DNA of 10,289 nt from Phoronis ovalis (taxonomy: Eukaryota; Phoronida; Phoronidae): NCBI GenBank assembly GCA_028565635.1, contig JAOXYB010036384.1, forward strand, positions 1 through 10,289, given 5' to 3'. The translations under genes and the position numbers were made by a program. Shown one piece after another: positions 1 through 6,521 of this stretch; position 1 is the first letter of the stretch, and the number at the start of each line of letters is the position of its first letter. Under the pieces are notes generated by a model. That model made no database searches. It saw only the letters and a list, made by a program, of their open reading frames with translations, and had not been told where the DNA came from.

Positions 1-413
1 AAAGCAAACTATCCGATTATACCAAATAAGTTATAAATAATATTTTGAAACTTCATGAGGAAGAAAATAGTCACAAATACACTTGGTAAACGTTATGGAA
101 AATAAACTCCCATGTGGAATGTGTTGGCAATGTTTTACATGGCACATGGAAAAACTGATAATCATCACACAGTGATTCTGCATATGTCGTATGTGTTGGC
201 ATGGTCTCTTGTACATAAAGCTCTTCTAACTATCCTCCTTATGATTTTCGGCGACATCCCCTGGCGAGATAATTGTTTTATATGTTGATTTTACGTCCAA
301 GTCTTTAAAACATTTTTTATACAAAATGAGCATTTAAAAAATTCAAATACCATGTTCTACATTATGTCGCCGTTTTCACATTTGCGGAATTTCGATTATT
401 TATACATTATATA
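1..413. other. AT-rich flank without a recognised gene
   Basis: No convincing coding signal is visible on either strand. A minus-strand open stretch at 31-216 has no recognisable domain and looks like chance. An 11-bp word, ATGTGTTGGCA, occurs at 119-129 and again at 191-201. The left end of the retroelement relic is not sharp: weak similarity may extend from 414 back to about 385. Confidence 0.6.
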
Positions 414-1520
414 AGATCAACAGTACTACACGAAGCCAAGAAGAACAAGACAGATTTAGACAATAATGTTGACAGGCATGGTAAATGCGTATGGATCAGT
501 TTCACATAAATTAGAGATCATCAGAGATTACTTTTGTAAAATAAGAATGAAATTCTCAGTTAACGACTACATCCCCGAGAGGCAACCAATAGAAACAAGC
601 ATACTAACATATCTAGTATAGTGTTTGTATTGGCAATACATTTTTTGTTACGAAAGAATGCAGAGCTCCAAAGGCGGGAGTGAAAAGACAACCATCATGC
701 AGGACATTTGTTTATGGTATTACAGCAATAACTGAATCTTCCGTGGGCACCAGCTGGATACCAAAGATGTTTGGCTAGATAGCTGGGCAAGAATAGAATT
801 CAAAGCAGAAAACCCAGAAGTTTTATTATCAGGAAACGAACAGTTCATAAACATCAAAGGTACTATAGTAATGCTCTTAGAGTAACAATTGTACGAAAAG
901 CCAATCAAGTGTTGAGGAAAATGGTATGGCAACGCTCTAAAGATAATAATATCAACAGTGCAGTAGCTATGGAAAAAAACAAGCAAAGAGAGATGTTTGG
1001 TCAGCATTGACCAGAGTGGTTTGCTGAGGGAAAGTTTAAGTTATGGTGCTACCAACACGGCCACTATATGCAAAATAACATTTACAGCAGTTAAATAAGT
1101 ACAGACAATGGTTAATGGGTACATCATGAAATGGTTAGTAGTACCATCAAGTTTCAGTAACATAGGGCTGTACAGTAAACTACACAAAGTTGTTCTGCCA
1201 GTAGAATCATTAGTGGAAGAGCATAAAGTTACGAAAGTAATAGTAACAGGACAATGAGACATTCATAAGAAAAAAAGTTTAGGAACAGTGATTTGGATAT
1301 TGAAACTGGAAGTAAATTGTCAGCAATGAGAGCGGTGACATAAGTAGAGAGTAGATTGTAACATAGCTATATTGTGGCAACAGTCTGTAAAGGTAGACAA
1401 GGGTAGGATATGGGGGCAAGACTGCAAAGAAATGGAAAACAGCAGGCAGTAAGGAGAAAAGAGATATGGTTAATCTGAGATAAAATATATAGAAGAAAAT
1501 AGAGTAGCTAAAGCCGTTGG

Positions 1521-1630
1521 TATGGTATGGTATGGTATGGTATGGTATGGTATGGTATGGTATGGTATGGTATGGTATGGTATGGTATGGTATGGTATGG
1601 TATAGTATGGTATGGTATGGTATGGTATGA
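1521..1630 (+). repeat. (TATGG)22 pentanucleotide microsatellite
   Basis: Twenty-two tandem 5-bp units are visible. All read TATGG except TATAG at 1601-1605 and the last, TATGA at 1626-1630. The long HTIPY-type open frames on the opposite strand come from the repeat and are not genes. The array starts inside the RT relic, at a GGTATGG that still reads as retroelement coding sequence, and relic coding similarity resumes about 10 bp after it ends. Confidence 0.98.
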
Positions 1631-1804
1631 TTTCAAAAGCAAGGAGCTTCGACAAGGTGGGAAGGTATACCACACAGAAGTGTAAGATGGAATTACCTCT
1701 GGATAATGCAGCCTAATCATATAAAGTTCCCAATGAATTCAGTGTATGACACCTTACTAACTCCAGGTAACCTAGTCCCATGGAAGACAGAAGCTGTCTC
1801 AGAA

Positions 1805-1855
1805 TGTTGAAAGTGTGGTACATGGTGTAACGTACAACATGTGTTATCCTCTTGT
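1805..1855 (+). other. CCHC finger of the retroelement relic
   Basis: In one frame, Cys codons lie at 1805-1807 and 1814-1816, His at 1838-1840 and Cys at 1853-1855, giving CX2CX7HX4C. A stop codon (TGA, 1808-1810) falls inside the motif. Established knowledge: this spacing is the zinc-finger-like element between the RT and the restriction-like endonuclease in R2-clade LINEs. The same frame runs on to a TAG at 1940-1942, then through to the EEAYKK block. Confidence 0.75.
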
Positions 1856-2262
1856 AGTGTTGCATTAAAAGAAGAGAGCTATATTTGGAGACATAATCAA
1901 GTCCTTAAAGAAGTAGTACATCTGTTGGAAATAGAGAGGTAGAAGAAGATAACTAATATCAAAACACAGTTTATCGACTTTAGGAATGGTGGTGAAGAAG
2001 CTTACAAGAAAGAAGCTAAAATATGCAGAACTTCAAAATCTTTTCCACACAAGGTATGGTGAGATTGTGGAACATGCCCATACAGATTGGCTGTAAAGAG
2101 TTTTCGGGAAAGAGCTTGTGGAGCATGGTAAAAATGTTAGGAGTGTTACTATCAGAGAGAGAAGACAGTTAATAAAGAATATATCACAGTACAGATGGCT
2201 GAAAGAACATCTTGTCGGATCTGGCTGAGACGTAACAACCTTGGAACCAGCGCAGAGTGGGG

Positions 2263-2730
2263 AATGATCGCTCTCACTGGTCCGCCATCCAAAAAGATCC
2301 TGGGAAGGGCTGCAACCTTCAGTAAAGATTGAGCCACACAGTTAATGATAGTGAGGCTAGCATAGTTCACAATGTTTACACATAAGCAGCCTGCCATAAT
2401 GTATCCAAAATATGGAAGATGATTACACTTTGTGACTATTCACTTGCAATTTGATCGAATTGCTTTCAAGATATAGTGTACATGGAAATATATTGTCCAC
2501 CAAGCAATCTCTATTAAATCATGCTTTGTCAATTATCTTTATTAAGTTTGCTCTTTTTGAACGCCTGTGCTAAACTTGCAAATACAAGGTTCATGGTATT
2601 ACTTACCCATTAATGTGCTATGTTTTTATAATTTCTAGCAAGAACAAAGTATTTCGTTTCTTGCATGTATATGTGCAACAAAAATGATACGTAATTCATT
2701 TCCACCAGTAAGAAACGATTTAACTATAAC
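2263..2730. other. No gene seen; probable retroelement 3' tail then unique AT-rich DNA
   Basis: The first 100 bases or so may be the 3' untranslated part of the relic, but no boundary can be drawn. A minus-strand open stretch at 2152-2397 overlaps the relic antisense and is not credible as a gene. Nothing else is recognised here. Confidence 0.45.
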
Positions 2731-3537
2731 TTACAGTAGGTTTCCGAGTTATGCTCTTCCGTTTTTCCAAATAATGCTTTGTGATGCGCTAAAATGACGT
2801 CAGAAATATCTGCTGTGACGGGACATTAAGGATGGAAGTGGAGGGTAGGGACCGCAGCTCAAAGGAAATAAAATTGCCTTTTTATGAATCACAAGTACTA
2901 AACATCTGCAATCGTGACCCTTTCCTACCCGAACAATAATAGCTATTCATAAACAGGTTGTACACAACCTGTCAAAATCTACACTCCTAAGAAGATAAGC
3001 CATTCAGAATGGTTACAGCATACTCAAGGAATCTGCGATGGAGGGTTATGTAACATACTTTCATTCTGGAAATACTGTATCTAAGACGGAAATGGAGGTG
3101 TAGGGGAAAACATTCAATCTCATTGCACAGGTTGTAGAAAAAAATGATAATCTGATTGCATAAGCGGAAATAAAACATATAAGGTTTATCACATTTCACG
3201 GACCGAAATAAGATTATTCCCAAAATAAAATTCAATGAATCCCACCACATTAAAGTATAATATGCATGACCCTTTCACATCTGCAGGAAAATAAGTGTGC
3301 CCCCTTTCCCTCTAAATGCACGCAAGTACCTGAGTAGGCTGAAGGGTCACTAAATGTGAAATATCCATACCGGATATATAATATTTCGCGTTGCATGAGT
3401 GATCCTTACGGAATTCGAGATTCTGTGATTCTTTAAAGATTCCCTAACAGACTAAGCTGATGACGTCAGAAAAATCTGTTACAAACCAGTATTTAGTATT
3501 TTATCGGAAGAGAGCTTAACTCGGAAAACTACTGTAA
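2731..3537. repeat. Long imperfect inverted repeat, arms about 205 bp
   Basis: Three matching blocks lie in the same order and at nearly the same spacing on the two arms, in inverted orientation. The outer block 2731-2761 (TTACAGTAGGTTTCCGAGTT...) pairs with 3505-3537, with few mismatches and a 2-base gap. An exact TGACGTCA at 2795-2802 pairs with the one at 3461-3468. GTGACCCTT...CTAC at 2914-2928 pairs with GTAGG...AAGGGTCAC at 3334-3350. Gaps between blocks are 34 and 112 bp on the left, 37 and 111 bp on the right. The spacer of about 400 bp has no credible gene; the 2987-3250 minus-strand open stretch shows no domain. It could be an old non-autonomous DNA transposon or foldback element, or a diverged inverted duplication. 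No target-site duplication was identified. Confidence 0.65.
2953..2972. repeat. Short perfect hairpin (9-bp arms, 2-nt loop)
   Basis: ACAGGTTGT (2953-2961) and its exact reverse complement ACAACCTGT (2964-2972) are separated by AC. It lies just inside the left arm of the long inverted repeat. No function can be assigned; a run of T does not follow, so it is not a terminator-like structure. Confidence 0.8.
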
Positions 3538-3770
3538 TCTAAAATCTATCATAAAACAAGTCAAATCTTAACTATTCCAAGATTACCTACAGGTTTTCAG
3601 GTTCCAAAATCAAAATGTCGAGTTTCTCAAATCACCATGGTATAGTAGAACTACGCATTAAAAACATACCTGCTATAAATAAACCTTTACCAAATACAAT
3701 AAAATGTCAGTACCTGTATTCAAAAATATTTGACTAACAACAAGATAGTATTCAGGTTTATCTCTGAGTT
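3538..3770. other. AT-rich spacer, nothing recognised
   Basis: No coding, RNA or repeat signal is supported. The minus-strand open stretch 3673-3885 and the plus-strand ones at 3730-3942 and 3782-4015 overlap the palindrome and the GT tract and have no recognisable domain. Confidence 0.5.
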
Positions 3771-3794
3771 CAAGCAGAAACATGTTTCTGCTTG
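3771..3794. repeat. Perfect 24-bp palindrome
   Basis: CAAGCAGAAACA (3771-3782) is followed without a spacer by its exact reverse complement, TGTTTCTGCTTG (3783-3794). The flanking bases do not continue the symmetry. It could form a small cruciform or be a dimeric protein-binding site; the sequence alone does not say which. Confidence 0.95.
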
Positions 3795-3950
3795 TGCAGT
3801 ACGCATATGTTCCATACCAAGTGAGAGTTTGGTCCGCCGTCGCTTCAGGGGTGATGCACTTGTCTCGTCGTTTCGTAACGGACAAATCGTTAGGCTTACA
3901 ACCTGTAAGAAACTATTACGTTACTGTCGTGTTAGTGCATAAACCGCTAT

Positions 3951-3999
3951 TTGTGTGTGTGTGTGCGTGTGTGTGCAGCCGCGCGCGTGTGTGTGTGTA
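3951..3999 (+). repeat. Imperfect (GT)n/(GC)n microsatellite
   Basis: Alternating purine-pyrimidine sequence: (TG)n with a GCG interruption near 3965, a CAGCC break near 3976-3980, GCGCGCG at 3981-3987, then (GT)n to 3998. Such tracts favour Z-DNA and are length-variable. The open frames that cross it are by-products of the repeat. Confidence 0.95.
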
Positions 4000-4375
4000 C
4001 ATTATCAGTAAATAGGTTATTCAATATTATCAAAATATGTTTCCAGTTTTCTAATTTGCTTAGTTTGCATGTATAGGGGGACTGGAAGAGCCATACATGA
4101 CAGAGGTTTATTCTATAAGTTATAAGTTTCTAGATACGCAACATTGGTTATGGTGTAGTTTTTTATGTTAAACATTATAATTCATTATTAAACCACCTGC
4201 TTAACATGTCAATAATGTTATAATGGAACATACAGTATGTTGATACCGTTAAGACTACCAGCATAACAAGGAGAAAACCTCTATAAAAAAGAGTTAAATG
4301 CGTGAACTATAAGTAATACACTGCGTACAATAAGTACAATTAGTTAAGATATTAAACGCGTTCACTTTTGAATCG
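4000..4375. other. AT-rich intergenic or intronic stretch, no feature seen
   Basis: Neither strand shows a credible exon, RNA gene or repeat boundary here. The base composition matches the rest of the window. Confidence 0.5.
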
Positions 4376-4735
4376 TCCGTTAGTCGGCCATAGTAATCTT
4401 GGTAAAATTACTTCTGACCTGTACTTTAGCCTACACTTACACGATAGTAAATATGAAGCTCGTTGGGTAACTACTGAACCTGTTATTGCGATATATAACT
4501 GCGAGAACAACACCAATCAGCCATCTTAGAAGTGAACAAATAATTGAACTGTACTTTGACCTGTTTTCTCCCTCTACCGACTATGAAGCTAATCGAATAA
4601 AATGTGAAGTAGTTATTGTGAAACAAAGAAAGTGCTACCCACAACAATGTGAAATATTTGTATAAACATTTGTCCTATTTTTCAAGGTCATTTTCAGTCT
4701 GAATAAATCCAACTGTTAGTGTTCCGTACACTTTC
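4376..4735 (+). repeat. Dimer copy 1 of the TGACCT-rich family
   Basis: It contains the GTCGGCCATA head at about 4383, the A core near 4450, CAGCCATCTTAGAAGTGAAC near 4518, a TTTGACCTG box near 4555, the B core near 4580, AAAGAAAGTG near 4625, and TTCAAGGTCATTTT near 4681. This is the most diverged of the three dimers, especially in the A core. Confidence 0.7.
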
Positions 4736-5099
4736 AACTAACGTCTTGGCTTAACCATAGTCAATTTTGTTACATTCCTTCAATTTAACAACAGCGAAAT
4801 AATCACGTAAGTAATCTTTTACCAACCGCGATAAGCCTTTCTCTCTGCGTAATACATCGTGGCCTACCACATCTATCCGATTATGACTCATTCTGAATAG
4901 GTATCGCCGGGGAGCTTTCTTTTTGCCTAGATAAATTCTGGCAGCAAAGCATGTGTGTGATCGACCTCTTATATCCGCTTAGCCCACTGTTATATTTATT
5001 ATTTTAAGCTGCAATTTGATTGGTGTCAAGAATTATCTGACACTTTACATAGAAAAAAAGGGATTATCGTGCTTCCGCTTTTCGAGATAATAAACAAAA
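4736..5099. other. Spacer between dimer copies 1 and 2
   Basis: I see no copy of the dimer core and no coding signal. The sequence is somewhat richer in CG dinucleotides than its flanks but has no recognisable feature. Confidence 0.45.
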
Positions 5100-5440
5100 A
5101 TTGACAAACATATCCATATTAGAAATAATCCAGGTCAAAAGTATACCAGTCTTGTACTTTGACCTTTATTTGCCCTGTGCCGAATGTGAAGCAAATCGAA
5201 TCAAAACTGGAAGCTTTTATTCGAAGAACAACGGCCATCTTGGAAGTGATCCCGGTCAAAATTACAGTCAACCTTTACTTGACCTGTATCTATCCTATAT
5301 CAAATATAAAGCTGATCGGATAAAAACTGAAGCTGTTATTGCAAGACAAAGAAAGTGTTTCGCACAACCGAAAATGTCGAATATTCATATTGGCATTTGA
5401 CCTACTTCTCAAGGTCATTTCCAGATGTCACCAGCCAATT
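5100..5440 (+). repeat. Dimer copy 2 of the TGACCT-rich family
   Basis: It contains CCAGGTCAAAAG near 5130, TTTGACCTTTA near 5158, the A core near 5181, CGGCCATCTTGGAAGTGATC near 5232, CTTGACCTGTA near 5278, the B core near 5301, AAAGAAAGTGTTTCGCACAA near 5348, TTTGACCTAC near 5396 and CTCAAGGTCATTT at 5408-5420. It is the best-preserved full dimer. Confidence 0.75.
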
Positions 5441-5499
5441 GCCTACGTGAGTCCAAATTCTAATCGTCCAGGCAATATTTCATCTTTCCCGAAATATGC

Positions 5500-5546
5500 G
5501 CAACATGACGTGCAACATGACGTGCAACATGACGTGCAACATGACC
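5500..5546 (+). repeat. 12-bp tandem repeat GCAACATGACGT x4
   Basis: Three exact copies (5500-5511, 5512-5523, 5524-5535) and a fourth matching for its first 10 bases (5536-5545) lie between two dimers of the larger family. Each full unit carries a TGACGT half-CRE. The unit length is a multiple of three, so frames through it stay open on both strands, which explains the QHDV and MLHV runs there; these are not proteins. Confidence 0.97.
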
Positions 5547-5870
5547 GCCAGTCGGCCATATTGGATGTAATCGAGATCAAAATTATACCTTTCCTGTACT
5601 TGTCCTTTACTTGTCCTGTACCGAATAAGAAACTGATCGGATAAAAATGAAGCTTTTATTGCGAGGTAATAACAAGTCGAAATTATCCAGGTTGAAATTA
5701 CAGCCAACCTGCCAGTATTTAACCTGTACCAAATATAAAGCTGATCGGATAAAAACTGAAGCAATTATTGCAGGATAAAAAAAGTGTTACGTACAACGGA
5801 AAATACGAAGACTCGTTTCGGCAATTGACCTAGCTCTCAACGTCATTTAGAAATGTTACCAGCTGTCATG
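5547..5870 (+). repeat. Dimer copy 3 of the TGACCT-rich family
   Basis: It contains the CAGTCGGCCATATTGGA head near 5550, the A core near 5621, CAACCTGCCAGTATTTAACC near 5705, the B core near 5731, AAAAAAGTGTTACGTACAAC near 5778, ATTGACCTAG near 5824 and CTCAACGTCATTT near 5836. In this copy the final AGGTCA has become ACGTCA. Confidence 0.75.
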
Positions 5871-5930
5871 TATTTCAGACTAGAAAATAGTTCAATTTAA
5901 TTCAAATAGTTCAATTCATATTTGAAAATG
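5867..5930 (+). repeat. Second copy of a sequence also found at 7290-7331
   Basis: CATGTATTTCAGACTAGAAA and the following TAGTTC match 7290-7316 except for one base, and CATATTTGAAA rejoins 7320-7331. This copy has about 20 extra bases in the middle, made by an imperfect local duplication of AATAGTTCAATT. Confidence 0.85.
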
Positions 5931-6050
5931 TCATGTTAGAAGTAATCGGCACAAAATTATATCTGACCTGTACTTACCCTGTACCGAATATGAAGATGAT
6001 CTGACTCAAGCTGAAGCCGTTAGAACGAGAAAAAGAATAAGTTACATACG
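5931..6050 (+). repeat. Partial unit of the TGACCT-rich family
   Basis: It contains GTTAGAAGTAATCGG near 5935, ATCTGACCTGTAC near 5972, the core ACCGAATATGAAGATGATCT near 5983, and a decayed tail. No second core follows; beyond 6050 only GACGATGACCACGACCACGA-like short triplet repetition is seen. Confidence 0.65.
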
Positions 6051-6231
6051 ACGATGACCACGACCACGACACGTACAGTACGATTATATGCCAATCCACT
6101 ATACATAGTCATGGCCATAAAAACGGGACATGTTTGAAATACTGACAAAAAGCGACAACTAATGGGAGTTCCAAAAACAACGTAGATCAGCCTTAGAATA
6201 ATCTAAGTTAACTTTTCATACGTATGCTCAC
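6051..6231 (-). other. Start of the intron downstream of CTLD B
   Basis: The donor GTGAGC is at 6231-6226. I find no further CTLD exon between here and the left end of the window on the minus strand, so either the next exon lies beyond the window or it was missed because it is short. Confidence 0.55.
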
Positions 6232-6521
6232 CATTGTCACAATCTTGCATATGTAGTTGGCAAATAAACGGATGGTGCTCCATAGAATTTGCAGGTAACC
6301 ATTTCGTAACATTTCCGTCACTCACAAATCTTATACTCTGTGTTTTGCTGAAATCACCTTCGTCTTGCAAATGTTTATTAACTTCGTCAGCATAGTTAGT
6401 TATTGATGTATTTAGAATGTTAACCCATGACGTGTGAAATGGAGACCTCCAGATACCAATCCACGCTTGCTCCATTTTCTCCTTGATCGATGCATTTGCA
6501 TCTGTGTGTAAAGTTATATTC
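6232..6521 (-). CDS. CTLD B, C-terminal exon
   Basis: 290 bp, about 97 residues. After NITLHTDANAS come EQAWIGIWRSP (the WIG motif of CTLDs), WVNILNTSITN, a charged insert (NKHLQDEGDF), IRFVSDGNVTKWLP and HHPFICQL, whose Cys is the last core cysteine. The two inner cysteines normally found before and after the WND region are absent, as are EPN/QPD and WND. Four N-glycosylation sequons (NIT, NAS, NTS, NVT) are present. The exon ends QDCDN in phase 1 at a strong donor, AATG|GTGAGC, so the protein continues, probably with a further extracellular module starting at that Cys. The open frame to 6203 is intronic read-through. Confidence 0.87.

Larger units (their letters stand above)
414..2262 (+). 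pseudogene. Decayed RLE-type (R2/NeSL-like) LINE reverse transcriptase relic
   Basis: This is a 5'-truncated, frameshifted remnant of a non-LTR retrotransposon polymerase. No single frame is open, but recognisable blocks follow in the right order with changes of frame. An EAKKNKTDL block lies at 432-458. RT motif A survives as NAYGS-SHKL at 484-513, with the Asp codon one base out of frame at 471-473. GVKRQP-RTF (677-709) leads into the motif C site. LDSWARIEFK (775-804) and RSFIIRKR (about 816-845) come from the thumb. SIDQSGL (about 1003-1023) and GKFKLWCYQH (1029-1058) follow. A clean block at 1141-1254 contains IGLYSKL and SLVEEHKVTK. IEENRVAKAVGM is at 1489-1524, and QGASTRWE starts at 1640. 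Then come a CX2CX7HX4C finger (1805-1855), WRHNQVL (about 1883-1903), EEAYKK (1994-2011), YAELQ, PIQIGC-GKSLW (about 2077-2118) and a terminal AERTSCRIWLRR (2198-2233). These blocks match, from memory, a single-ORF RT family widespread in fish, cnidarians and molluscs. The CCHC spacing argues for the restriction-like-endonuclease (RLE) LINE clade. It is non-functional, and I saw no poly-A tail or target-site duplication. Confidence 0.82.
4376..6050 (+). repeat. Dispersed dimeric repeat family rich in TGACCT/AGGTCA
   Basis: Seven diverged copies of a core related to ACCGAATATGAAGCTGATCG begin near 4450, 4580, 5181, 5301, 5621, 5731 and 5983. The first six form three pairs with 110-130 bp spacing. 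In each pair the first (A) copy leads toward a GGCCATCTTGGAAGTGAT-like or equivalent sequence and a TGACCTGTA box. The second (B) copy leads into AAAGAAAGTGTTACGCACAAC-like sequence, then TTTGACCTA and CTCAAGGTCATTT (near 4684, 5411 and 5839). A shared head containing GTCGGCCATA occurs at about 4383 and 5551. The seventh copy is a lone partial unit. Weakly open plus-strand frames (5101-5400, 5339-5644) are repeat sequence, not genes. Confidence 0.78.

Noticed and set aside
31-216. Cys/His-rich minus-strand open stretch as a zinc-finger or lectin exon
   Set aside because: The Cys and His spacing matches no finger or CTLD, and no splice sites support it.
1470-1720. Long minus-strand open frames made of HTIPY repeats
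   Set aside because: They are translations of the (TATGG)n microsatellite and have no flanking coding signal.
2987-3250. 87-codon minus-strand open stretch as a gene inside the inverted repeat
   Set aside because: It has no recognisable domain and lies in the AT-rich spacer, where chance open frames are expected.
5500-5546. Possible CRISPR-like array
   Set aside because: The units are 12 bp and directly tandem without spacers, and the window is eukaryotic.
5339-5764. Open frames with QHDV or MLHV repeats on both strands
   Set aside because: The 12-bp tandem repeat keeps frames open; the rest is non-coding dispersed repeat.
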